From NCBI GenBank assembly GCA_964195155.1, contig CAXMOP010000002.1, positions 1 to 46,786 of the forward strand: 46,786 nucleotides of DNA, read 5' to 3'. Under the pieces are notes generated by a model. It searched no databases. It had not been told where the DNA came from and saw nothing but the letters and a program-made list of their open reading frames with translations. This document shows positions 25,750 through 35,312 of this stretch, piece after piece (position 1 is the first letter of the stretch; every line of letters starts with the position of its first letter). The position numbers and the translations under genes were made by a program. Origin of the DNA: JACZST01 sp964195155 (GTDB lineage: Bacteria > Actinomycetota > Acidimicrobiia > Spongiisociales > UBA5794).

Positions 25750-26954
25750 GACGGCTCACGAGGGGACGAGCGGGCGATGTTGAACAGAATCCCGACCGCG
25801 GCGAGGTTGACCAGCATCGCGTTGCCGCCGCTCGACACGAACGGGAGCGGAACGCCGGTGATCGGGAGCGCTCCGACGACGCCGCCGATGTTCACCAGCG
25901 CCTGGAACGACAGCCAGGCGACGATGCCGACGGCGAGGAGCCTGCCGAAGCGGTCCGGTGCGCCCAGGGCGACGCGGATACCAAAAAATCCGAACAGCGC
26001 AAAGAGACCGATGACGAGCGACGCACCCACGAATCCTGTTTCCTCCCCGATGATGGCGAAAATGAAGTCGGTGTGGGCGTTTGGCAAGAACGACCACCGG
26101 GCTCTGCTGGCGCCGAGCCCGACACCGAACCAGCCACCGGTGCCGAGGGCAACCAGGCTCTGCACCGCCTGATGACCGGTGTTGAGCGGATCAGCGAACG
26201 GGTCGAGGAATCCGGTGATCCGGTCGCGTCGATAGTCCTTCGTCAACGCACCAACCACCGCGAGGACACCCCCGATGGTGGCCATGCCTGCGAGATACCC
26301 CAGCGGGGCCGTCGATGCAAGCATCACGGCGAAGGAAGAAGCCCCGATGAGGAGCAGGGTTCCGAAGTCGGGCTGAAAGAGCAGCATGACCGACACCGTG
26401 CCCACGATGACGATGACCGGCACGAAGAAGTGGCCCAGGCTTCGCAGCAGCGGGCCCTTGCGCACCAGGATCGCCGCCAGCACGATCACGGTCGCCAGCT
26501 TGGCGAATTCGGACGGTTGGAGCGTCAGCGGCCCCACCTCGATCCATCGCTTCGCCCCGCCGCGCACATCTCCGAACAGGAGGGTCGCCAGCAGACCCGC
26601 AACCGCGAGCACGTAGATCGGAACCGCGAAGCGCTGGTACAGGCGGTACGGGAGCTTCGAAGTCACCACGAATGCGGCCAAACCAAGCCCCACCCAGATG
26701 ACCTGTCGCTTGATGTAGAAGAGGGGGTCCCCCGTTTCGCGGATCGAGATCACCGATGAGGCGCTGAGCATCGCGCCGAGGCCGACGATCAGGAGCAGCA
26801 CGATCGGGACTACCAGGAGGATCGAACGGCGCTCGCGTACGAACCCGGCGGCGCCCGCTCTCCGGCGCTTTGGCGGTGCTGGTTCGGATTCGGGTGTCTT
26901 GCTGGTCTTCAGCATGGAGCTAGCTTTGTCGACCCGGGTCGTGGTGTTGGTCAT
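25746..26954 (-). CDS. ftsW: Peptidoglycan glycosyltransferase FtsW (SEDS family)
   Basis: This 402-residue polytopic SEDS protein has about ten membrane segments after a 40-residue positively charged cytoplasmic tail. Signatures include LTLQPSEFAKLA, FQPDFGTLLL, and the loop PNAHTDFIFAIIGEE with the catalytic aspartate. The C-terminal GVPLPFVSSGG is diagnostic. It polymerises lipid II at the septum with FtsI. The ATG at 26954 overlaps the murD stop (ATGA). Confidence 0.97.
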   Translation of the reverse strand: MTNTTTRVDKASSMLKTSKTPESEPAPPKRRRAGAAGFVRERRSILLVVPIVLLLIVGLGAMLSASSVISIRETGDPLFYIKRQVIWVGLGLAAFVVTSKLPYRLYQRFAVPIYVLAVAGLLATLLFGDVRGGAKRWIEVGPLTLQPSEFAKLATVIVLAAILVRKGPLLRSLGHFFVPVIVIVGTVSVMLLFQPDFGTLLLIGASSFAVMLASTAPLGYLAGMATIGGVLAVVGALTKDYRRDRITGFLDPFADPLNTGHQAVQSLVALGTGGWFGVGLGASRARWSFLPNAHTDFIFAIIGEETGFVGASLVIGLFALFGFFGIRVALGAPDRFGRLLAVGIVAWLSFQALVNIGGVVGALPITGVPLPFVSSGGNAMLVNLAAVGILFNIARSSPREPS

Positions 26955-28231
26955 TTCCGCACCGTCGCCTGGCCACGAACCAGGGCAACAAACCGGTCGC
27001 CGCGAGCCTCGTACGACGAAAATTGGTCGAAGCTTGCCGCGCCGGGTGCCAGCAATATGACATCGCCGGCGGTGGCCACACCCGCCGCCTCGGCGACCGC
27101 CTCGTCGAAGGACGCCACGACAATGGACGGCACCGGCGCCGCCGCCGCAATCTCAGGCCCCGCCTCACCGTATCCGACCACGTACTTGACCGTTGGCGGC
27201 ACCATTCCGGAGAGGTCCAGGCCCTTGTTCCTCCCGCCGGCAATCAGGATCACCGACGGGTACGCCGCCGCCGCGGCCTGCGCCGCGTGCGGGTTGGTGG
27301 CCTTGGAGTCGTTGACCCACGTGATCCCTCCCCAGCTGCCGACGACCTGTCTTCGATGCGGACCCGGCGCGAAGGTGGCCAGCGCATGCTCGATGCCGCT
27401 CGGCGTGGCTCCCCCGGCGCCGGCGAGTACCGCGGCAAAGGCCAGGTCGACCGCATAAGACGGGTCGCTGGTCGGTAGCGGGAATGTCTGGTCCCCGTAG
27501 ACGAGCCGGTCTCCTGCGATGCCCGCGCCGCCGTTCGGGACCTGCGAAGCGGAGACCGGCACCAGGCGCGCTCGAGCGGTGGCTGCGAGCGCGGCGGCGC
27601 CTTGGTCATCCAGGTCGTAGGCCAGCGGATCGTTGCCGGTCATGTTCTCGAAGATCCTCGCCTTCGCCGCGGCGTAGGAAGCATGGTCTCGGTGCCAGTC
27701 CAGGTGGTCCGCGGCTACGTTGAGGATCGCCGCAGCGCCGGGATGCAGCCGGTCGATAAACCGAAGCTGGAAGCTTGACGCCTCCAGGACCACGACATCG
27801 AGGTCGAGCCCGACAACGCTGCTGACCGGGGTACCGATGTTGCCGGCTGCGGTCGCCCGCACACCGCTCTCGGTCAGCATGGCCGCGGTGGTACCGGCGA
27901 CGGTGGTCTTGCCGTTGGTGCCGGTGACGGCGAGGTATGGAGTCTTCAGATGACTGGCACCGTATTCGAGCTCGCTCCACACCGGGACCTGCGCGGTCGC
28001 GGCGTCGACCAGGGGGGCTGCATGCTCGGGGACGCCGGGCGAGGTGACGACCAGCTCGACATCGTGGAGCAGCTTTCGATCCCACTCCCCCGCCGTCACC
28101 GAGAACACATCGTCGAGCCCGGCGGTCGCCTCCACGGACCGGTCGTACACCACGACATCGTCGCCCTGGCGCTGTGCCAGCGCCGCGGCGGCCCGTCCGC
28201 TTACCGCCGCCCCGATGACCAGGATCCTCAC
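26951..28231 (-). CDS. murD: UDP-N-acetylmuramoylalanine-D-glutamate ligase
   Basis: The 426-residue Mur ligase adds D-glutamate. It begins VRILVIGAAVSGRAAAALA (Rossmann). The ATP loop is VTGTNGKTTVAGTTA near 112, and WVNDSKATNPHA is the MurD-specific substrate loop. The GTG at 28231 overlaps the mraY stop (GTGA). A much longer open frame upstream is only an antisense or shifted reading of mraY and was discarded. Confidence 0.97.
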   Translation of the reverse strand: MRILVIGAAVSGRAAAALAQRQGDDVVVYDRSVEATAGLDDVFSVTAGEWDRKLLHDVELVVTSPGVPEHAAPLVDAATAQVPVWSELEYGASHLKTPYLAVTGTNGKTTVAGTTAAMLTESGVRATAAGNIGTPVSSVVGLDLDVVVLEASSFQLRFIDRLHPGAAAILNVAADHLDWHRDHASYAAAKARIFENMTGNDPLAYDLDDQGAAALAATARARLVPVSASQVPNGGAGIAGDRLVYGDQTFPLPTSDPSYAVDLAFAAVLAGAGGATPSGIEHALATFAPGPHRRQVVGSWGGITWVNDSKATNPHAAQAAAAAYPSVILIAGGRNKGLDLSGMVPPTVKYVVGYGEAGPEIAAAAPVPSIVVASFDEAVAEAAGVATAGDVILLAPGAASFDQFSSYEARGDRFVALVRGQATVRK

Positions 28232-29295
28232 GGTGCGACTCCGATCCCGGTTTTGGCCACGAAGTCGGCGTAGAAGACCCCGACACCGAGGGCGGCGAGT
28301 ATGCCGGCGAAGATCCAAAGCCTGATGATGACCGTGGTTTCCGGCCAGCCCTTCAATTCGAAGTGGTGGTGAATCGGCGCCATCAGGAAGATCCGCTTGC
28401 CGAAGACCCGGAAGCTGAAAACCTGGGCGATCACCGACAGCGTCTCGATCACGTACAGGCCGCCCAGGATGATCAAGAGCAGCTGGGTGTTGGTGAGCAA
28501 GGCGAGCGCAGCAAGTGCCCCCCCGAAGGCCTGGGACCCGGTGTCGCCCATGAAAATCTGCGCAGGGGCGGCGTTCCACCACAGGAACCCGAGCGCGGCG
28601 CCAATCAGGGCGGCAGCAAACCGGGCGAGATCCAGGGCGCCGTTTGGGTCGACCGCGTAGAAATCCATGTTCCGGAACTGCCAGAACGCGATGAGGACGT
28701 AGGCGCCGAACACCAGCGCACTCGATCCGGCGACCAGCCCGTCGAGGCCGTCGGTGAGGTTCACCGCATTGGCCGCTGCGGTGAGCATGAACAGCACCAA
28801 CAGGAAGTACAAGACCGGGCCAAGGTCGATTCCGAGCGGTTGCACGAATGACAGCTCGGTGCTGGTGCCGATGCTCTGCACCACTGTGGCAAAGACTGCG
28901 GCGACCGCCAGCTGACCGAGGAACTTCCATCGTTTGGACAGGCCCTGGTTGTGCTTCGCCGCGTGCTTCCAGTAGTCGTCGACAAACCCGATCAACCCCA
29001 TTCCGACGAAGGCGAAAAGGGCGAGCAGGCCTTCTGCGGCAAACGGGTGGAAGGTGACCTCGAAACCGGAGCCGAACGAGAACAGCCGGAAGTGCGCAGC
29101 GAAGTAGCCGAGCGCGGCGCCGAGGATGATGACCACGCCCCCCATCGTCGGGGTACCCAGTTTGTGCATGTGGCCCTGAACGTCGTCCTGGATGAACTGA
29201 CCGATGTTGCGATCCCTGAGAAAGCGCATGGCGAGCGGGGTGGCGAAGATCGTGAAGATGAAGGCGAGACTCGCCGCGATGAAGAGTTGGATCAT
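28228..29295 (-). CDS. mraY: Phospho-N-acetylmuramoyl-pentapeptide-transferase
   Basis: This 355-residue, ten-helix membrane enzyme moves phospho-MurNAc-pentapeptide to undecaprenyl phosphate, giving lipid I. Landmarks are HKLGTPTMGGVVI near 45, the aspartates in GFVDDYWK and NLTDGLDGL, the MGDTGSQAFGG loop, and the terminal HHHFELKGWPET. The start overlaps the murF stop (ATGA). Confidence 0.97.
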   Translation of the reverse strand: MIQLFIAASLAFIFTIFATPLAMRFLRDRNIGQFIQDDVQGHMHKLGTPTMGGVVIILGAALGYFAAHFRLFSFGSGFEVTFHPFAAEGLLALFAFVGMGLIGFVDDYWKHAAKHNQGLSKRWKFLGQLAVAAVFATVVQSIGTSTELSFVQPLGIDLGPVLYFLLVLFMLTAAANAVNLTDGLDGLVAGSSALVFGAYVLIAFWQFRNMDFYAVDPNGALDLARFAAALIGAALGFLWWNAAPAQIFMGDTGSQAFGGALAALALLTNTQLLLIILGGLYVIETLSVIAQVFSFRVFGKRIFLMAPIHHHFELKGWPETTVIIRLWIFAGILAALGVGVFYADFVAKTGIGVAP

Positions 29296-30650
29296 TCCCG
29301 GCTCGCTTCGATCAACCGCACGGCGAGGTGCTCGAGGCCGGCCGACCGCGACGCCTTCACCAGCACGATGGCCCCGTCCTCCGCCTCATCGACCACGATG
29401 CCGACCGCTTCGGACTGATCGGCGACGTTTCGCCCCCCGGCGGCGTCGGCGAGGCCATGGTCGTCCCCGACCGTGATGACGTCGAAGCCGAGGGCTTTCG
29501 CCACCTTTCCGACTCGAACATGCTCCTCGTCCGCCACTGCGCCGAGCTCGGCCATCGGGCCAAGGACGGCGAGTCTGCGCCCCGGCATGGCGACAATCGT
29601 CTCCATCGCCGCCAGCATCGAGTCGGGGTTGGCGTTGTAGGCGTCGTTGACAACGGTGAACCGTCCCCGGTGCACCTCCATCCGCCAGGGAGATCCTTCG
29701 GCATTGGTAAAACCTTCGGCGATCTCCTCGAGTGACCTACCGAAGGCCAGGGCGCCCGCGGCTGCCGCCGCCGCATTCAGGGCGTTGTGGGCGCCGGCCA
29801 TCGCCAGCTCGACGGGGAGCGACCTCCCATCCCCATGGAGATTGAAGCGAGGACGCCCCCGTTCGTCGATGGTGATGTCAGAAACCGAGACGTCGGCATG
29901 GGGGCTTGCGCCGAAGGTGACCGTAGGCCCGGGGTGCGGCCTGGCGAGGCGGGGCTCATCTGCCGGGAGCACGGCCAGTCCGCCTTCGGTAAGGGCTTCC
30001 ACGAGCTCGAACTTTCCGTCGGCGAGCGCATCCTTCGTGCCGAACGTCTCCAGGTGCACGACGCCGAGGTTGGTGACGACCGCGACGTGCGGGAGCACCG
30101 CAGGGGCCAGCCTGCGGATGTGTCCCAAGCCCCGCGATCCCACCTCGACCACCAGCGCCGGCGTGTCGCTCGGTGCCGACAGGATGGTCAGTGGCACTCC
30201 GATCTCGTTGTTGAAGGATCGCGGTGACGACCAGCTGCCGGGCAGTGCGGCCGCCAGCAGGTTCTTGGTCGTGGTCTTCCCGGTGGATCCAGTGACCGCG
30301 GCAACTCTGGCGTCGAGCTCGCCGCGGCGATGGGCGGCAAGCACAATGAGGGCATCGCCGGTGTCGGCCACCTCGACCCGGGGCACGATGTCGAGTCCCT
30401 GGCCCGATTCGACGAGGCAGGCAACGGCGCCGCGGCGCATCGCGCTCGCCGCAAAGTCGTGCCCGTCATGGTGCTCGCCGCGGATGGCCACAAACAACGC
30501 ACCGGACTCGACCGAACGCGAGTCGGTCGAAACGGCACCGACCCGCATCGCCGGATCACCGTCCACGACACCTCCTGCAGCTGCGGCCACCGTGCTCAGC
30601 GCCCAATCCAACGTCGCGGGTTTTGCGTCGGAGCGCGGCATGGTTGTCAC
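29292..30650 (-). CDS. murF: UDP-MurNAc-tripeptide-D-alanyl-D-alanine ligase
   Basis: The 452-residue Mur ligase attaches the D-Ala-D-Ala dipeptide. STDSRSVESGALFVAIRG is the N-terminal substrate domain, VTGSTGKTTTKN the ATP loop and NDAYNANPDSM the central motif of MurF. The GTG at 30650 overlaps the murE stop by 4 bases. Its order after murE and before mraY is standard. Confidence 0.96.
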   Translation of the reverse strand: MTTMPRSDAKPATLDWALSTVAAAAGGVVDGDPAMRVGAVSTDSRSVESGALFVAIRGEHHDGHDFAASAMRRGAVACLVESGQGLDIVPRVEVADTGDALIVLAAHRRGELDARVAAVTGSTGKTTTKNLLAAALPGSWSSPRSFNNEIGVPLTILSAPSDTPALVVEVGSRGLGHIRRLAPAVLPHVAVVTNLGVVHLETFGTKDALADGKFELVEALTEGGLAVLPADEPRLARPHPGPTVTFGASPHADVSVSDITIDERGRPRFNLHGDGRSLPVELAMAGAHNALNAAAAAAGALAFGRSLEEIAEGFTNAEGSPWRMEVHRGRFTVVNDAYNANPDSMLAAMETIVAMPGRRLAVLGPMAELGAVADEEHVRVGKVAKALGFDVITVGDDHGLADAAGGRNVADQSEAVGIVVDEAEDGAIVLVKASRSAGLEHLAVRLIEASRE

Positions 30651-32101
30651 GTACCGACCCCCGTGATCGCGCTCAGCTCCTCTGCGGCCACCAACCGGTC
30701 GTCGAATGGCACGACGGTGTCGCCGATCTCCTGACCTTGCTCATGGCCCTTACCGAGGATCAGGACGAGATCAGCATCGCCTGCGCTGTCCAATGCACGC
30801 CTGATCGCGGTGCGCCGGTCGGGCTCCGTGATCGCATCGGCTCCCGGCGGGACGCCGGCGACGACGTCGGCGATGATGGCTACGGGATCCTCGGAACGGG
30901 GGTTGTCCGAGGTGATCACTGCGAGATCGGCAGCGGCCGCTGCGGATCCCATCGCCGGTCGCTTCTCCCGGTCGCGATCGCCGCCGGCCCCGATCACCGC
31001 GATGACGCGGCCATTGGTGATCTGCCGTGCGCTGGCAACGACCGCTTCGACCGCGTCGGGCGTGTGTGCGTAGTCAACAACCACCCCGAAGGGCTGCCCA
31101 ACAGCGACCGCTTCAAACCGACCCGGGATGGCACCAACCTGGGCCAGGCCGGCGACGATTGCCTGTTCCCCGATACCGATCTCCCTCGCGACCGCGGCGG
31201 CAACCAGGGCGTTCTCGACGTTGAACGCACCCGGGAGCGGAATCGAAGCGGCATAGGAGCCCTCCGGGGTGACGATCGTGAACGAGCTGCCGTCCATCGT
31301 GGTTGCGATGTCGGCCGCCGTTAGCTGGGCGTCGTTGTGGACTGCGGTTGTGGTCACCGGGACCTCGGCGGAGTCGGCGATGGCTCGACCGGCCGCGTCA
31401 TCGACCGCGACCACGGCTCGTCCCACGCGTGTAGCCGAGAACAGTTGACGCTTTGTTGCGAAGTACGTCTCCATGTCTCCGTGAAAGTCGAGATGGTCCT
31501 GCATCAGGTTGGTGAACGCCCCCACCGCGAACCAGGTCCCATCGACGCGATGCAACGCAAGAGCATGGCTCGACACCTCGATGGCGGCGACGTCGACGCC
31601 GGCGGCAACCATCTGATCGAGGAGTCGCTGCAGGTCCGACGCTTCGGGAGTGGTCCTCGGCACCGCAACGCTCATCCCGGCGATACGGGCGCCAACCGTC
31701 CCGATCACCCCGGGCGTGAGACCGGCGGCCTCGACGATGCCCTCGATCAAGTGAGTCACCGTGGTCTTGCCGTTGGTCCCGGTGACGCCGATCACGGGAA
31801 TCTTGCGGGATGGTTCCCCGTGCACGGCGGCGGCCAGGGGCCCGAGGGCAGTCCGAGTATCGGCAACCACGAGCTGAGGGGTATCGGTTCGGGCGGCTTC
31901 TTCGACTCCAAGAGCGGCGGCTCCCGACGCTATAGCGTCACCGAGGTAGCGATGCCCGTCGGTCTCGTAGCCACGAACCGCGACGAACAGATCGCCGGGC
32001 TTGACCAACCGTGAGTCGTGGGTGACGTCGGAAATGTCCACGTCGTCACCGACCAGGCTGGCCTCACCGGAAATCCAATCTGCGAGTGCGCTGAGCAGCA
32101 T
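30647..32101 (-). CDS. murE: UDP-MurNAc-dipeptide-2,6-diaminopimelate ligase
   Basis: The 484-residue Mur ligase adds the third stem residue. THDSRLVKPGDLFVAVRG starts the substrate domain, GVTGTNGKTTVTHLIEG is the ATP loop, and VVDYAHTPDAVE follows. The selectivity motif reads SDNPRSEDP: DNPR is the meso-diaminopimelate type, whereas lysine enzymes differ here. The cell wall is therefore predicted to be meso-DAP. The ATG at 32101 lies 4 bases after the ftsI stop. An upstream in-frame start would overlap ftsI by more than 60 bases. Confidence 0.96.
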   Translation of the reverse strand: MLLSALADWISGEASLVGDDVDISDVTHDSRLVKPGDLFVAVRGYETDGHRYLGDAIASGAAALGVEEAARTDTPQLVVADTRTALGPLAAAVHGEPSRKIPVIGVTGTNGKTTVTHLIEGIVEAAGLTPGVIGTVGARIAGMSVAVPRTTPEASDLQRLLDQMVAAGVDVAAIEVSSHALALHRVDGTWFAVGAFTNLMQDHLDFHGDMETYFATKRQLFSATRVGRAVVAVDDAAGRAIADSAEVPVTTTAVHNDAQLTAADIATTMDGSSFTIVTPEGSYAASIPLPGAFNVENALVAAAVAREIGIGEQAIVAGLAQVGAIPGRFEAVAVGQPFGVVVDYAHTPDAVEAVVASARQITNGRVIAVIGAGGDRDREKRPAMGSAAAAADLAVITSDNPRSEDPVAIIADVVAGVPPGADAITEPDRRTAIRRALDSAGDADLVLILGKGHEQGQEIGDTVVPFDDRLVAAEELSAITGVGT

Positions 32102-32105
32102 TCGA

Positions 32106-33836
32106 TCACCCCCGGTCCGGGGCCACCCCGAGCTGATGTAGCGCCGACTCGGCGATCTGGGCAAACACCGGCGCCGCCGAGGCGCCCCCGAATTTCAGCT
32201 CGGTTCCATCCTCGAGTTGGCCGCTGGGCGCATCGAGCACGACGACGGCGACGATCTCAGGATCGTCGATGGGGGCCATGCCGGCGAACCAGGCGATGGT
32301 CTCGTCCGCGCTGTACGCGCCGAGTTCGACGTCGAACTTGTTCGAGGTCCCGGTCTTGCCCCCCACGGTGAATGCCTCGAGGACGGCCCGGTGCCCGGTG
32401 CCGCCTTCAACGACCTGTTGGAGCATGGTGCGCACGAGTCGCGCGGTGTCGGACGAGATCACTCTCCGGCGCCGTGGCTCGCTGGTGATCTGGTCACCGT
32501 TGGGCCCGACGATCCGGGAGACCACGTGGGGCTCGACCCATTCTCCGCCGTTGGCGATGGCGGCGTACACACCCGCCAGCTGCAGTGGCGTTGTTCCGAT
32601 GCCGTAACCGATCGCCGCGGAGGCGCCGCACGTCGAGCGGCACCACCGCGTGTAGTGGTCGAGACGGCCGGCAGACTCGGGAGCGAAGTCGATCGATGCG
32701 GGACGGCCAAGGCCGAAAGCGTCGAGGAAGGCATAGTGTCGCTCGTTGCCGAGAAGGCGCTGAATCTCGATCGTCCCCACGTTTGACGATTTTGCGACAA
32801 TGTCGGCAACGGTCATGATCCTCGGATGATCGGCGGCATCGGTGAAGGTCTCGTCGCCGATGGTGATCTCCGGTGGCGTTGCAATCACGGTCCCTGGTGC
32901 GACGATGCCCATTTCGAGAGCCCCGGCGACGGCGACGATCTTCAGGGTAGACCCCGGCTCGTATACGTTGACCACGGCACCGTTGCGCAGCATCTCGGGC
33001 AGCAGCGAGGTGCGATCGTTTGGATCGAAGGCCGGCAGCGACGCCATGGCGAGGATCCGTCCCGTAGACGGATCGAGCACGACCACCGCACCCCTGAGTG
33101 AACCGGTCTGTTCTATCGCAAGGCCAAGGACGCGCTCCGCGGTGTGCTGAATCTCGCGATCGATGGTGAGGAACACGTCCGACCCCGGCATGGAGGGCTC
33201 GATGAGATACTCGCCCTGCGGGATGGCCCGGCCTGCTGCGTCGCGTTCGACGATGCGCTCGCCGGCGCGCCCGGCGAGCGCCCCGTCCATGATCGACTCG
33301 ATCCCTTCAATGCCGGACCCATCGTCGAGCCGGGTCAGCCCGATGACCGGCGCCGCCAGCGAGCCGGACGGATAGATCCGCACCGGCTCCTCGACCAAGG
33401 TGAGCCCGTCGAGGCCCGATTCCTCGATTGCGGTGGCAAGCAGTGCTGCCTCGGTGTGCTCGAGGGCGCCGGTGAGTCTCACATATCGGCTGTCGCCGTC
33501 GAGCTTGATCGTCAGGTCGGCCAGGTTTTCCTCGATGAGCGGCGCCAGCAAGGCCGCAGCCAGTGCCGGGTCGCGAATCAACTTCGGATCGGCGATCAGG
33601 GCGCTTCCGTAGACGGTCACCGCAAGTTCGATACCGTCGCGGTCGTAAATGGTGCCGCGTTTCGGCGAGATCTCTTCGTGGCGAAGCCGTTGATCGACAC
33701 CGCGTTGGGAGAGCGCAGCGGCGTCCTCGCCCTGGACCTGGAACAGCCGATACCCGATCGCCGCCCACGCCAGCAGCACAACGACGCCGAGCGCGATGAC
33801 ACGCAGGTCATGGATCCGCCACCTGGGACCGGGCAC
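32106..33836 (-). CDS. ftsI: Septal peptidoglycan transpeptidase FtsI (class B PBP, PBP3-like)
   Basis: The 576-residue class B penicillin-binding protein crosslinks septal peptidoglycan as the partner of FtsW. It has one N-terminal membrane segment (VIALGVVVLLAWAAIGYRLF) and a dimerisation domain beginning RGTIYDRDG. The transpeptidase motifs are EPGSTLKI (active-site serine near 295), AKSSNVGT (SxN) and GGKTGTSNK (KTG). No PASTA domain follows. The start is a GTG at 33836. A 70-base gap after ftsL is the largest inside this part of the cluster. Confidence 0.96.
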   Translation of the reverse strand: MPGPRWRIHDLRVIALGVVVLLAWAAIGYRLFQVQGEDAAALSQRGVDQRLRHEEISPKRGTIYDRDGIELAVTVYGSALIADPKLIRDPALAAALLAPLIEENLADLTIKLDGDSRYVRLTGALEHTEAALLATAIEESGLDGLTLVEEPVRIYPSGSLAAPVIGLTRLDDGSGIEGIESIMDGALAGRAGERIVERDAAGRAIPQGEYLIEPSMPGSDVFLTIDREIQHTAERVLGLAIEQTGSLRGAVVVLDPSTGRILAMASLPAFDPNDRTSLLPEMLRNGAVVNVYEPGSTLKIVAVAGALEMGIVAPGTVIATPPEITIGDETFTDAADHPRIMTVADIVAKSSNVGTIEIQRLLGNERHYAFLDAFGLGRPASIDFAPESAGRLDHYTRWCRSTCGASAAIGYGIGTTPLQLAGVYAAIANGGEWVEPHVVSRIVGPNGDQITSEPRRRRVISSDTARLVRTMLQQVVEGGTGHRAVLEAFTVGGKTGTSNKFDVELGAYSADETIAWFAGMAPIDDPEIVAVVVLDAPSGQLEDGTELKFGGASAAPVFAQIAESALHQLGVAPDRG

Positions 33837-33906
33837 GTCAAGCGCCTCTCAGTCGATCAGGCGCCCGATGGCCGCCAGCGTTCGGCCTGGCCATATCTGC
33901 CTTCCT

Positions 33907-34299
33907 CTATTGATCTGGCTCGGTGAGGAGCGACCGTGATGCGGTCCAGCGCTCGGTGCCGGAGGAGGGCTCGACGCCAACCCCCGGTGCCTCGATGGTG
34001 ATTCGCTGCTCCGGATACACCATTCCGAGGCCTGCCGCCGCCGCGTCGATGCGCTTGGGATCCTGCAACCTTGCCAGCTCGAGCCGGAGATCCCAGTGCA
34101 CGCGGTCTTGGGCGGCGAATTCCTGCTCGATCTGGTGCAGCTCGAAGGCAGTGCGGTCGAGCGAGATCCGCGAGTAGATCATGGCGAAGAAGGCGAGGAT
34201 GACGGCCAGCGTGAAGACCACAAGTGGTCGCAGCACGGTGTTGCCGCCAATCCGGCTTGCTCGTGCCCCTCTGGCGCGGGTCAGGACTCCCGCGGTCAT
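33907..34299 (-). CDS. ftsL: Cell division protein FtsL-like
   Basis: The 130-residue bitopic protein has one membrane helix (LRPLVVFTLAVILAFFAMIYSR is split across about 24-45) followed by a short coiled coil (FELHQIEQEFAAQDRVHWDLRLELARL) and the RIDAAAAGLGMVYPE motif typical of FtsL/DivIC. Identity rests on position between rsmH and ftsI and on topology, because FtsL diverges quickly. The start overlaps the rsmH stop (ATGA). Confidence 0.88.
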   Translation of the reverse strand: MTAGVLTRARGARASRIGGNTVLRPLVVFTLAVILAFFAMIYSRISLDRTAFELHQIEQEFAAQDRVHWDLRLELARLQDPKRIDAAAAGLGMVYPEQRITIEAPGVGVEPSSGTERWTASRSLLTEPDQ

Positions 34300-35222
34300 G
34301 CGGCCACCTTCTCTGCCGCCCTGAGCACGGCGCTCCGCGCGCGGGGATTGCGCTCGACCTCGTCGTTCGACGGCAACACGCGTCCGAGCAGGCGCAGCTC
34401 CGAGGTGTTCCCACAGCCACACACCGGAAGGTCAGGCGGACACGTACACCCCTCGGCACCTGCCGCGAATCGGTGCTTGACCATCCGGTCCTCGAGAGAG
34501 TGGTAGGCAATCACCACGAGCCGTCCTCCCGGCCGGATCGCGGCGATGGCCGATTCGAGTGCCGTCTCGAGGGCCCCCAGTTCGTCGTTGACCGCGATCC
34601 TGAGGGCCTGGAAGACCCTCCTGGCCGGGTGACCCTTCCGCCGTGCGCGTTCCGGGACGCCCTCGGCGACGGCGGCGGCGAGCTCGACCGTGCCCTCGAT
34701 CGGTCTGGAAGCGATGATGCGATCGGCGATACGCCCGGCGAAGCGCTCCTCGCCGTAACGGCGGAAGATGTCAACCAGGTCATGGCGCGGCCAGGAATTG
34801 ACGATCCTCGCCGCATCAAGCCCCGCGTCCGGGCCCATGCGCATATCAATCGGGCCATCGTTGCGATACGAGAATCCTCGTTCCGCCGTATCGAAATGAT
34901 GCGAGGAGACACCGAGATCCAGGAGTACGCCGTCGACACCAGCAGCACCATCTGGTTGGCGTGAATCCTCATGCTCGATCACCGCTGCCAAGTCGGCGAA
35001 GTTTGCCAGTACGACTACCAGCCGCGGGTGTTGCGGGGCGCGGGTGATGGCGTCCGGGTCGCGATCGATGGCAATCACTCGCATTGCCGGATAGCGATCC
35101 AACAACGCCACCGAATGCCCACCGCCGCCGAATGTTCCATCGACCACCGTGCCGTCCGCAACCGGAGCGAACAGCTCCACTACCGGCTCGACCAACACCG
35201 GCTCGTGGTAGGTCTGATCCAT
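34296..35222 (-). CDS. rsmH: 16S rRNA (cytosine-1402-N4)-methyltransferase
   Basis: The 308-residue methyltransferase (MraW) begins MDQTYHEPVLVEPVVELF. The SAM site is VDGTFGGGGHSVALLD near 28, LLDLGVSSHHFDTAERGFSY the signature near 95, and VIAYHSLEDRMVKHRF the late motif. It modifies C1402 in the ribosomal P-site. The ATG at 35222 directly abuts a 15-bp perfect hairpin arm that includes its GGGGGG ribosome-binding stretch, so expression is probably controlled by RNA structure. Confidence 0.96.
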   Translation of the reverse strand: MDQTYHEPVLVEPVVELFAPVADGTVVDGTFGGGGHSVALLDRYPAMRVIAIDRDPDAITRAPQHPRLVVVLANFADLAAVIEHEDSRQPDGAAGVDGVLLDLGVSSHHFDTAERGFSYRNDGPIDMRMGPDAGLDAARIVNSWPRHDLVDIFRRYGEERFAGRIADRIIASRPIEGTVELAAAVAEGVPERARRKGHPARRVFQALRIAVNDELGALETALESAIAAIRPGGRLVVIAYHSLEDRMVKHRFAAGAEGCTCPPDLPVCGCGNTSELRLLGRVLPSNDEVERNPRARSAVLRAAEKVAA

Positions 35223-35303
35223 GGTCAGCCCCCCGGAACGCTGGCGCCACCATGGAAGCGGGCGGAGTAAGGGTCCTTCCATATGGCATCCGGGGGGCTG
35301 ACC
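35223..35303 (-). promoter_or_regulatory. Structured rsmH leader, candidate mraW-motif RNA
   Basis: On the minus strand, GGTCAGCCCCCCGGA (35303-35289) is exactly complementary to TCCGGGGGGCTGACC (35237-35223), which ends at the base before the rsmH ATG. The 51-base loop contains a second stem (ATGGAAG 35282-35276 with CTTCCAT 35258-35252) and the palindrome TGGCGCCA (35249-35242). The G-run, the only ribosome-binding candidate, is inside the stem. From memory, a conserved actinobacterial mraW RNA motif occupies this position. Assignment to it is inference. Confidence 0.65.
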
Positions 35304-35312
35304 ACAGGCCAG

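Noticed and set aside
26951..28930. Extension of murD to 659 codons
   Set aside because: The extra part lies inside mraY in another frame. MurD begins at the GTG at 28231.
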